A stretch of DNA of 64,000 bases, from contig SCFE01000072.1 of the NCBI GenBank assembly GCA_004352715.1, forward strand, positions 1,048,878 through 1,112,877, read 5' to 3'. A program made the translations under genes and the position numbers. Origin of the DNA: Hofstenia miamia (Eukaryota; Xenacoelomorpha; Acoela). The notes beneath the pieces are model-generated. The model did no database searches and was not told the origin of the DNA. It saw nothing but the letters and a program-made list of their open reading frames with translations. Shown here in pieces: positions 46,201-56,537 of the stretch (position 1 is the stretch's first letter; each line of letters begins with the position of its first letter).

Positions 46201-48077
46201 TTACAATTTTCTCACTAAAATAAATATATATTTGTTTTTTACATATACTTATCTGGAAACATGGTCATATTTAAGGAAATAAACTAACATACAATTTTGG
46301 TCAGAAAAAGGTTAATTTAAACCTATATTTGTGTTAAATGCCTGAAAACTTTTAATTTTAAGTCCAGTGGTTGCAGGTAGCATCACAAAAAATTAAGCAG
46401 TTGCCATTATGTGGTTCCTTTATCAAGATAAACAAACAGGTAATTATTTATGATGAATTCTCTGGTATAAATTCATCACTTCATGGATGCCATGAAAACA
46501 CAAATAGAATGTGATAGATAAGTAGCAACACTGTTTGACCTGCAATATTTCTATTTCATTGATTGTTCAAGTCAAGTTTGGTTTGTCCTGGTTGAACCCC
46601 AATTCAGTTGTGTATTAATTTAAATATAGTTAACTTGGCTTCCCATAGCTTCTTTTAAGAAAAGTGTTAATTACTGAAAACATGAAATAGGTTTTCAACT
46701 ATGAGTAAGCAAAAAGGGTTTTTAATGCAACTTCTGTGGCACCTTTTCTGCCCCACCATTTGAACAATAGATCATTTCCATTGTTGGGTGTATTGGAGAG
46801 ATGCTGTATGACTATCTCATGGTGATGATGGTGTTATAGTAACAATTACTATTGACTGTACATGTCAAACACAGATGAGTTATATAAGCTTACTTAATTG
46901 ATTATGCTACAATGACCATATAACACAATTGTCAACTACATCAAAATTAATTATTTAATATAATAATTATTCAATAATTGTTAATTGTAATTTATTATTA
47001 ATTTATCATTATTACTTGATAACAGAAAGCAATAAAAGTAACAAGAATAAAGTAAAAAGAAACTAAGCCAACTCACTAGCTGGTAATCCTCATCCACAGT
47101 GAGAAATTGCTAACCATAGGCATTTGCATACATAAGTGAAGATGATCCTTTAACTTATTAAGCTTGCATTAATAGATCACTGATTAAAGAAGTTTTTGTT
47201 AATCTGATATATTGTATTGTAATGAAGTATAACATTCAACTATTCACAAAAAGATCAATCAAATAAGAAAACAATCTTAATAAAGGATGTTACAAAATGG
47301 CTAGGCAACTTAATCACTATTTTGCAATGCAAAATCTTAAAATACACAAGATATTAAATCTTAGTTCTTAAATAAAATCAGAAATTTGAAAATATGATTA
47401 ATTAATAGTGAAATAATAATTAATTAAATACTACTAAGTTTCCTTGATGAACATTTAGATAAACTTTTGCCTCCTGCTTTTTCAAGAGGTATTAAGATTT
47501 AAGTTGATGTTACATGATAGGTTTTGTGCTAGAGCAAAACACTCAAGTTAAATGCATCTGTTCCTGCACAGAAAAATTGCAAGATAATTACTCTCTGAGC
47601 ATGTGCTGGGGCATGAGTTCATTGTGTACCTTCCTAAAATGCACTTAACATAGTTCTTTGTCCTGGGACAAAGCCCAACATGTACCATCCACTTTAAGCA
47701 AAAGTTTATCATTTTTACAAAGCCTAAATTGCATTTGTTAATAGTACAATGACTACTTGGACTTCTCCTTCTGTGTGTTCAAATTTTGAGTTGTACAGTA
47801 CTGTTAAGTAAAAAGTAATCAGTTCCTTTTCTGAAATTTGTCAATCTAGTTTGCTTACAAACAAAACAATTGATATTAATTGATAGTATTCTAAACTGAA
47901 ATTATTTCAATTAATTAATATACATATTATTGAGGTGGTGAAGTTTCTATTTTTTTAAATGTCTCTTACCATTTCTGTTATAAGGTTAAGCAGTATGAGT
48001 AAAATCATTTATTACATTTGGTGTCTCATCTGGTATCATTGGTTGTGTTCTATGCATATTAGACTTAAGACATCTTT
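42809..48077. other. non-coding part of CpG desert
   Basis: It contains the (ATC)n array and long AT/TG-rich sequence. Open frames at 42957 and 44643 have no recognisable motifs and look like chance. I see nothing else. Confidence 0.5.
43194..43277 (+). repeat. (ATC)n microsatellite
   Basis: About 28 near-perfect ATC units with a few ATT interruptions. Confidence 0.95.
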
Positions 48078-48362
48078 TTACATATTTTTCTCCCAATAGT
48101 AGCTTTCTTTTGATAGAAGGATATTCTTTTCAATTCTTTTGTGTGCAGCATGAATGAGTTCAAGAAGTTCGTATTTCATGGAATGTATGATTATTCTGTA
48201 GCCCTTTAGAATGATTCCATTAACTATCAATAGTTCATATCTTAATTTCCAATATAGACTTAAATCCTGATCCTTCTGTGGTAACCCTTCTGCCCAGCCA
48301 TTTTGAATAAATGACATTACCCTGGACAGTTGAGAATTCCATTTCGCAAAATGAAAATTCAA
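48078..48362 (-). pseudogene. Ty3/gypsy integrase zinc-binding region
   Basis: The frame has NGWAEGLPQKDQDLSLYWKL, RYELLIVNGIILKGYRIIIH and LLELIHAAHKRIEKN. This matches the segment between RNase H and integrase plus the 'H-x3-H' half of the HHCC finger; the two Cys would lie beyond the stop at 48078. The continuing integrase core is not recognisable downstream. It is a different copy from the one in TATDN2 intron 2. Confidence 0.65.
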
Positions 48363-48385
48363 AGTAGGATTATCAATTTCTTAAT

Positions 48386-48387
48386 TT

Positions 48388-48430
<43 letters not shown>
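48386..48430 (+). repeat. (TA)n microsatellite at right edge of CpG desert
   Basis: TA array with one AA interruption. Confidence 0.9.
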
Positions 48431-48433
<3 letters not shown>

Positions 48434-49030
48434 CATACAGAAATTTAAGAAATCGCTTGTTGATCATTCGAAATGAGACGCAACAAAAGTGATTTCTCAA
48501 TTATTTTACAGCAAACTGAATTTTGAAATATTTGTTATGAGTGAAATGAAGTCAGCACAATAAATAAATTTTTTAAAATGGAATTTGAAAATTATTCAAA
48601 TATGATGTTCAAAGCAGTAAAATATGTAGAGTAAAATAATTTCATAAATATCAACCATTGTGTTGTCTTAATTTATTAAACACCAACATAACATGACATA
48701 ACTCTCTTTATTGACCAAGTTCAATATTTAATCTTTAAAGGACTCTTGAAAGAAATGGTCTAACATGTTAGTCTATGACAATAGAAAGCTTGACTGTGCT
48801 GATTTCTTCCAGAATTTTTAGTCTATGTTCTTTAACAGTCATAGACCCTAGGGGCCTATTAAAAAATTCTTCTGTTCTACTACGTAGTTGAGACTTTGCA
48901 TGGACTTTCATTGCGCTTTAGAGACTTTCAAAAGGATTCAGCATTGGTGAATATGTAATATGGAAATATTGATGTTAGATTCATCAATCCATAATATTTG
49001 GTAACCTTCACATTCCCGATCCATTATTGA

Positions 49031-49174
49031 CAGTGGCGTACGCAGGGGAGGGGGACATGGTGGAATGTCCCCCCGTCAGGTTTGCAAATTTCATTTTGAC
49101 TGGATAAATAAAAAAAAAATTCGTAAAAAATTGAAGATATTAAAATCTAGGATCATGAAATGCATTTTTTAGGG
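49031..49174. mobile_element. hAT-type MITE, left part only (duplicate contig end)
   Basis: This is the same sequence as 50368-50511, cut by the gap. It is an assembly duplicate, not a second insertion. Confidence 0.85.
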
Positions 49175-50174
49175 NNNNNNNNNNNNNNNNNNNNNNNNNN
49201 NNNNNNNNNNNNNNNNNNNNNNNNNNNNNNNNNNNNNNNNNNNNNNNNNNNNNNNNNNNNNNNNNNNNNNNNNNNNNNNNNNNNNNNNNNNNNNNNNNNN
49301 NNNNNNNNNNNNNNNNNNNNNNNNNNNNNNNNNNNNNNNNNNNNNNNNNNNNNNNNNNNNNNNNNNNNNNNNNNNNNNNNNNNNNNNNNNNNNNNNNNNN
49401 NNNNNNNNNNNNNNNNNNNNNNNNNNNNNNNNNNNNNNNNNNNNNNNNNNNNNNNNNNNNNNNNNNNNNNNNNNNNNNNNNNNNNNNNNNNNNNNNNNNN
49501 NNNNNNNNNNNNNNNNNNNNNNNNNNNNNNNNNNNNNNNNNNNNNNNNNNNNNNNNNNNNNNNNNNNNNNNNNNNNNNNNNNNNNNNNNNNNNNNNNNNN
49601 NNNNNNNNNNNNNNNNNNNNNNNNNNNNNNNNNNNNNNNNNNNNNNNNNNNNNNNNNNNNNNNNNNNNNNNNNNNNNNNNNNNNNNNNNNNNNNNNNNNN
49701 NNNNNNNNNNNNNNNNNNNNNNNNNNNNNNNNNNNNNNNNNNNNNNNNNNNNNNNNNNNNNNNNNNNNNNNNNNNNNNNNNNNNNNNNNNNNNNNNNNNN
49801 NNNNNNNNNNNNNNNNNNNNNNNNNNNNNNNNNNNNNNNNNNNNNNNNNNNNNNNNNNNNNNNNNNNNNNNNNNNNNNNNNNNNNNNNNNNNNNNNNNNN
49901 NNNNNNNNNNNNNNNNNNNNNNNNNNNNNNNNNNNNNNNNNNNNNNNNNNNNNNNNNNNNNNNNNNNNNNNNNNNNNNNNNNNNNNNNNNNNNNNNNNNN
50001 NNNNNNNNNNNNNNNNNNNNNNNNNNNNNNNNNNNNNNNNNNNNNNNNNNNNNNNNNNNNNNNNNNNNNNNNNNNNNNNNNNNNNNNNNNNNNNNNNNNN
50101 NNNNNNNNNNNNNNNNNNNNNNNNNNNNNNNNNNNNNNNNNNNNNNNNNNNNNNNNNNNNNNNNNNNNNNNNNN
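49175..50174. other. 1000-N scaffold gap, spurious
   Basis: The 337 bases before the gap (48838-49174) recur unchanged just after it (50175-50511). The two contigs overlap, so no sequence is missing. Confidence 0.9.
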
Positions 50175-50367
50175 GTCATAGACCCTAGGGGCCTATTAAA
50201 AAATTCTTCTGTTCTACTACGTAGTTGAGACTTTGCATGGACTTTCATTGCGCTTTAGAGACTTTCAAAAGGATTCAGCATTGGTGAATATGTAATATGG
50301 AAATATTGATGTTAGATTCATCAATCCATAATATTTGGTAACCTTCACATTCCCGATCCATTATTGA

Positions 50368-50611
50368 CAGTGGCGTACGCAGGGGAGGGGGACATGGTGG
50401 AATGTCCCCCCGTCAGGTTTGCAAATTTCATTTTGACTGGATAAATAAAAAAAAAATTCGTAAAAAATTGAAGATATTAAAATCTAGGATCATGAAATGC
50501 ATTTTTTAGGGTCTATTTTCTCAATATTTTCAAAAATTTTCGTTTGGCTTCGCCCCCGCATTGGGTAATGACGATGATGTCCCCCGTCAGAAAGTCCTGC
50601 GTACGCCCCTG
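50368..50611. mobile_element. hAT-type MITE, 244 bp
   Basis: The ends CAGTGGCGTACGCAGG and CCTGCGTACGCCCCTG are near-perfect inverted repeats. Both sides carry ATTATTGA (50360-50367 and 50612-50619), an exact 8-bp target duplication. Internal GTCCCCCCGTC and GTCCCCCGTCAG words are direct repeats near the ends. There is no ORF. It is inserted in the Tc1-like relic, so it is younger than that element. Confidence 0.88.
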
Positions 50612-51058
50612 ATTATTGATTCGCTCTATAAGAACTGTTTCTCTTTGTTGATGTCGGAATTTATTGTTTATTGAGGTGCATGACGTAAATGTTTAACAGT
50701 ATACGCTATACCATCCAATGACTCCCCAATAGCTTGTTGAGAGACCTGAACGTTGAACATATTAAAAATATAATTGGACATTTCTTGAAGCGACATGTCG
50801 GGATTTTCTGCAATCAACTTCTCTAAAAACGTTTTAATCTCTGAAATTATCTTGTGACAATCTGAACCACGCTTTGGTTTCAGGGAAATAGTATCGATCT
50901 TCGGTAAGTCTCCATTTGCATACCCTATTGCGTATGCATCTTCTCCATTGTCAGCAGCTGTTATTACACGTTTCCATAATTCATTGGTAATTTTTGCTTA
51001 TGGACCTCATCTTGACATTTTAATTTTGTCAAAAAATTCCCAGCATTTTTAAAAAATT

Positions 51059-51084
51059 GTATATATATATATATATATATATAT
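51059..51084 (+). repeat. (TA)n microsatellite
   Basis: Perfect TA array. Confidence 0.9.
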
Positions 51085-51790
51085 GCAGAACATCAATATT
51101 ACCATAATTTATATTTCCGCATTAAAAAATTAATAATCCTGCTTTGAATTTTTATTTGGCGAATTCGAATTTTCATTTGACGTGAGTTAAGGTCATCAAA
51201 AGTGCATTAACCTGCTGATGATATGCATCATTGACATGGTGTATTACCATTACATGGCCTACTAGCTTAGAGAATAGTTTGGATTTGATTTGCGTACTTT
51301 GTCTATAATAAACATTTCCATTGGACCTAATGTTGATATCCATCAATTTAGTAAGCTGTTAACAATTGTCCTAGCTGTAATTTTCTTATCTGTACAACAA
51401 CAATGTATAATAAGTTCTCATTTAAAATATCATTGCAGATGATGAAGTTTTTTTAATATATTTTTTAATACTGTTCATTCATTGGGGAAGCAATTTGCAT
51501 TTCTTAGTGTCATAATTGACACTTGTTAATTATATATTCTAGGAAATCTATATGTTTAGTCTGGGCATAGCTGCATCTCCATATTTGTATATGCGTCTAT
51601 TTGGAAACATCCAATCCACAGTAAGACTGTTTCCAAGGATAGGCCAATGGTTTCTTTCAAAAATGTTCTTACAAACTTTGAAAATGAAAGTGAATTTTGT
51701 GCAGTGATTAAATGTAGGTAAAAACTAATTTTTAAAGTTAATCTTGAAATCAAAGTTATGTATTTGTTATATGCATATATATATATATAT
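51085..51790. other. unassigned, ends in (TA)n at gap
   Basis: On the minus strand near 51560-51640 a frame reads NSLTVDWMFPNRRIYKYGDA, which could be an exon scrap, but I found no convincing splice borders. (TA)n at 51771-51790 runs into the gap. Confidence 0.25.
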
Positions 51791-52476
51791 NNNNNNNNNN
51801 NNNNNNNNNNNNNNNNNNNNNNNNNNNNNNNNNNNNNNNNNNNNNNNNNNNNNNNNNNNNNNNNNNNNNNNNNNNNNNNNNNNNNNNNNNNNNNNNNNNN
51901 NNNNNNNNNNNNNNNNNNNNNNNNNNNNNNNNNNNNNNNNNNNNNNNNNNNNNNNNNNNNNNNNNNNNNNNNNNNNNNNNNNNNNNNNNNNNNNNNNNNN
52001 NNNNNNNNNNNNNNNNNNNNNNNNNNNNNNNNNNNNNNNNNNNNNNNNNNNNNNNNNNNNNNNNNNNNNNNNNNNNNNNNNNNNNNNNNNNNNNNNNNNN
52101 NNNNNNNNNNNNNNNNNNNNNNNNNNNNNNNNNNNNNNNNNNNNNNNNNNNNNNNNNNNNNNNNNNNNNNNNNNNNNNNNNNNNNNNNNNNNNNNNNNNN
52201 NNNNNNNNNNNNNNNNNNNNNNNNNNNNNNNNNNNNNNNNNNNNNNNNNNNNNNNNNNNNNNNNNNNNNNNNNNNNNNNNNNNNNNNNNNNNNNNNNNNN
52301 NNNNNNNNNNNNNNNNNNNNNNNNNNNNNNNNNNNNNNNNNNNNNNNNNNNNNNNNNNNNNNNNNNNNNNNNNNNNNNNNNNNNNNNNNNNNNNNNNNNN
52401 NNNNNNNNNNNNNNNNNNNNNNNNNNNNNNNNNNNNNNNNNNNNNNNNNNNNNNNNNNNNNNNNNNNNNNNNNNNN
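51791..52476. other. 686-N gap
   Basis: It starts within (TA)n and ends in a T-run. The flanks are not duplicated by eye, so this gap may be real missing low-complexity sequence. Confidence 0.9.
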
Positions 52477-52578
52477 TTTTTTTCCTACCCTCAAGCCTGA
52501 ATTTGCTCAGATGTAACAGCAAAATTTTTAGTTTTTGGTCAGATGAAATTTGAAAGTTTAAAATATATGTTACATCTG

Positions 52579-52581
<3 letters not shown>

Positions 52582-52614
<33 letters not shown>
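52582..52614 (+). repeat. (TA)n microsatellite
   Basis: TA array about 90 bp downstream of the stop codon of the cysteine-repeat gene (minus strand). Confidence 0.9.
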
Positions 52615-52618
<4 letters not shown>

Positions 52619-52704
52619 ATGATATGAATTCGAGTATATTTTTTTCACAAAACTACATCCTACTTGCTGTGCATGGACAAGAATACATAGTCTTCTTGGA
52701 TTCA

Positions 52705-55412
52705 TCAATAAATAGGAGATTTCTGTCTTAGCTTCTTTCTTCTGAACGGAGCTGCATATGGTGATATGTAATTGGGATTTAAAAAACTTTGTTGGCTAAG
52801 AGGAGTATCTCTTGAAACGTTTGTACTTTGTGTTTCTTGTGAAATAGGTCTACTTACTGTGAATTGAATCTCAGAAAATGATATAGTTCCTTCCGATACA
52901 ATTGAGTCCTTTTTAGCAATCGAGCTAGCTTTTGGTTGGTTTGCTATCTTTTGCTTAATTTCCTTCAATTTAAAATTTAACATTCGCTTTACTGTCAAAT
53001 ATCCTCTTTCCATCATAAGTGCGAAAGCCGCAAATTGACTCAAAATCATAAAAATAGATGGCGATGTTAAGCTATTGCCAATAACTGTAGCACCATCTTT
53101 CCAAAATACTTCTGCCTCTACTAATGTAGATGCATTTACTTTATTGGAAAACATTTTACTTTGTTTAAATCTGACGTAATTGATAACATCATTTACTTTG
53201 TATATTTCCTTGCTAATTGCAATACGCGTTTTGTATGCATCACTGAGAAAAGACCATGTCTGAGAGGTAATTAATTTAGCTAGAAGATCAAATCTACCCA
53301 CTAAGTCTGACACTGTAAAATCCTGCTTCATTACCTTGAATGATTCCACAACAACATTCCATAAACCAGGGTTGTCCTTACTTGTTCTTAGCTTGAAGAA
53401 AACACTTTCTCTATTTCGCCAATTAGCTGGGCCTTTTAACAAAATCGCAACAAACGGATTTAAGTTAACATTGGGTACTTCGGAAACAAATGTCTTAACA
53501 GTATTACAAAATGTGTCTTCTTCCATTGAATTAGTTGATGTTGTGTAGGCCGTATTATCAGCTGTTACTTTCATAAGTGTACTTCCAAATGTGCTACTTT
53601 CCAGAGTAGAAGTTGAAGCAACTGTTGTAGAGTTTAAAGATATTGTTGAAACAGCAAATGTTGTGGAATTGTTAAAAACTTCTACCGTAGATTCTGCTGA
53701 AAAAATATTTGGGTATAAAAATTCCACATTGATGTTCAACACCTTAATAAGTTCCTTAGTATCCGCATTTAATTCATTAGCAGTTATGTAGTAATCGTCA
53801 ATAGCGAGTGTAGTTTTATCATTCATACTTTTTCTCATTGTGTATGCGCATTCGAAAAATTCACTGCAATAGTTGTCGGATACATCAATAAATGAATTAT
53901 TACACAATAGTTGAGCACAATTGGAATTGATAGATGAAGATTTCAAATAGCTGCAGAAGTTAACATTATAATCTGTTTTAAACATATTACAATTGTAGCC
54001 TGAATTTTTCTTTATTCTGTTTATAATAGACATTGCTGTAATTGTGGCATTAGCTGCAGATGATAAATTTAGGATAAGTTCTGCTCTTATGGCAGACGTA
54101 TTGCACTGTGAAAATTCTACAACTGCAGTTTCACTCATTAAAGGAGATATACATGATGTAAAGTCTTGGCATTCCTTTTCACTATGGCCATTTCTGCATT
54201 CTAAGAAGTCGTATTTACCACATAAAACAGAGAGTTGCATTAAGCATTTACAGAACTTTGAATTCGAAATTTCATCGCAATTTGGGCTGTTTTTCGATAA
54301 GGTGCTAGTGGCATTAATATAGCGAATTCTCAGTTCAATCGATTGATTTAAGTTATCGATAGTTGGAATAACAAAATCCTTAATTACTACATCATCCCAT
54401 TGACCTTTGCAATATAGGTCTGAGTTTTTGAGTCTCGAAATACATTCCTGATAACCAATTAAGTCGAAATCTCTTGTAGAACAAAAGTCATCAGCCTGAG
54501 TTAGGCAGTTACACAAAGATGTGGCATTCATGTCTATGAAACATTCATTGCATGTTGAGCAGCGACTACTAAGAATTGATGAATCGTAATTAACGAATGA
54601 AATAACGGAGGCTGCATCTTCTCCGAATTCGGTTTGATTTTGAATTGGCGCGATCACCAAATTTACGGAATACCATTCACAACTCCAAAAATTATATAAT
54701 TCGTACTGCGATAGACAACTAATATATGATGTGCAAGCCATGGAGTAGTTGGTAGTAGAGACATTACAAAAGGAAGGTTTGCAGACTGTGTAAAAATCAG
54801 CGAGGCAGCTGCATATTGATTGAGATTGTGAATACTTAAAATCGCTGCAAGACCTATGTTTGAATTTCTTAAAAGCAGCTAAGTTGAGTTCATTCATAGA
54901 GAATTCCACTGCCTCATCAGATAGATCATTACCAGTAATAATTGGGTCAAGATATTCTTTCAAAGTTTCTTGGTATTGGTTTTCTGTACACCTTTGTGAC
55001 AAGTACGCAGTTTGTAAACAATTTACATAGTTTAAGCATTTAGAACCTCTTTTTGAGGTAAATTCGGAGCATTCAGTGTAAAGTTCGTAACACTCAACTG
55101 CTTGAGATAGGCATTTGCACACTTCCCGTGCTGTGTATGGCATTTCTGCACAACTGCTGTAGGAATCATACGATCTAGGTGTTACGTTTAAACATGTGGG
55201 CTTATCTTGAAGCGTTCCAAGAATTGCTTTCTTACCCCATTCAGGTAACTTCTTTAGTTGATCTACAACAGCGTTAAACTCAGCAACTGATATTTTGAAA
55301 TCCATCTTCATGCTCTCACATGAAGTGCCATTAATGTCGGAGTATGCTGCATGTATATTGGGATAAAAAACACAATCTACTAGAGAGATTCCATTCCCAA
55401 AAAGAAGTAAGC
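52705..55412 (-). CDS. type I membrane protein with five cysteine repeats (large exon)
   Basis: One exon gives about 900 residues. The internal ATG at 55311 is probably not the start: the frame is open upstream to an acceptor (AATTTTAG, exon from 55412, phase 1) and encodes GLLLFGNGISLVDC, the back half of a signal peptide, so a short 5' exon is missing. Numbering from Met 55311: five repeats at about 40-108, 155-211, 251-301, 345-403 and 441-488 share C-x-C-L (VCKCLSQ, ICSCLAD, LCNCLTQ, FCKCLMQ; FCSYLKS in the last) followed by spaced Cys. Then a Ser/Thr-rich stalk (541-600), a Cys-poor domain (600-745), a likely transmembrane span (PSIFMILSQFAAFALMM) and a basic cytosolic tail of about 100 residues. 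Many N-x-S/T sites. Family not recognised; a receptor or adhesion role is inference. Confidence 0.8.
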
Positions 55413-56499
55413 CTAAAATTCATATGATAATGCCTTAGCAATGCATTAATAGCAGAAATATGTTTATAAAATTCAAGAATGATAATCTTAACCAAATATG
55501 TGTGGCATGTATGTCGAAGTTTTTGAAAAACTCTATATTCAAATGCAAATCAAAAATTCATAATCGATGTGCAGATGGCTATTTGTAATACAAATTTCAC
55601 ATAAAGCATCAATAAAATACAAGTAATAAATATCGGTAGCATGCATAAATTGAAAATCAATTATATTTTAAATACGAATTTTTAACAATTAATCTATTAA
55701 TATTTAACTGTTATATGCGATCATTTCGAGTTTACCATTATCTAATATATTCATAATAATTTATCAAATAAATTTACAATCTATTAAATTGCAATTTCAT
55801 TTGGCATTAACAAAAATTTGTCTACATAGTTACGTGGAGACATATAAATTGAGAGAATACTAGGATTTAAATAGACTCTAGTAAATCTATTTTGAAAATT
55901 GGACAAAAATATTTCCAAATCAACGCGAATTCTTGCATGTATGCAAATCAATTCCAAAGATTTGGTAACACTACCAACTAATATGCAAAGTTCTAAAGAT
56001 TGTGCAAATTTTGCCAGTGTATGTCAAATGATTTCATTGTAGCAAATCCGATTTTGTCCAGCAGACCAATATATTGTAATTTCCGAAAATGAGAATAATA
56101 TAATATATCAGAAGTGGATAAAAAATTTCAAATTTTATTGAAGGCAATTCTAATTTAGAGAATATCACAATGATGAATTACATGCATGTTAGCTATAATA
56201 ATAATAAAAGAAACAAAGAAAAATCTTAACAAAGACATGCATACATATAAATACATACATTATTTACAAATTAATCTTTTAATAATATGCATAGCAATAT
56301 TATTTAATCTAAATAAAGATAAATTTAATTTCTAAGCGTAATTTTCCTTACTACTTAGAGGAATCTATTAAATATAGAAATAAGTTAGAAACTAAACGCA
56401 GTATAATATCTATAAATAACGTATTAAAATCGTTAATTTGCAAACATTATTGTTTTGCATGCAGACATATTTTTACATATATATACATCTATGCACGAA

Positions 56500-56537
<38 letters not shown>

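Larger units (their letters stand above)
37810..48440. other. CpG desert (about 10.6 kb)
   Basis: No CG dinucleotide occurs from 38608 to 40835, and I count only about three between 42810 and 48160. TG and CA words are abundant. The only CpG-bearing parts are the 420-bp repeat copies and a few sites near 41480-42050. Flanks on both sides have ordinary CpG numbers. No plausible gene lies inside, only transposon relics. Confidence 0.8.
48700..51010 (-). pseudogene. Tc1-like transposase, interrupted by MITE and gap
   Basis: From about 50985 on the minus strand: ELWKRVITAADNGEDAYAIG, LEKLIAENPDMSLQEMSNYI and QVSQQAIGESLDGIAYTVKH (the two HTH units). Then, beyond the MITE at 50368-50611, comes GYQILWIDESNINI with the first catalytic Asp. 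Farther on, stops dominate. The 'DESN' order fits Tc1/mariner-superfamily enzymes. The MITE, a 1000-N gap and a duplicated flank inflate the locus by about 1.5 kb. Confidence 0.65.

Noticed and set aside
49160-50248. Long ORFs of 342 and 359 codons
   Set aside because: They consist almost wholly of N-derived X residues in the 1000-N gap.
51556-52708. Several 250-313 codon ORFs
   Set aside because: They are open only because of the 686-N gap and (TA)n flanks.
53336-54322. Plus-strand ORFs of 66-92 codons
   Set aside because: Antisense shadows within the cysteine-repeat exon.
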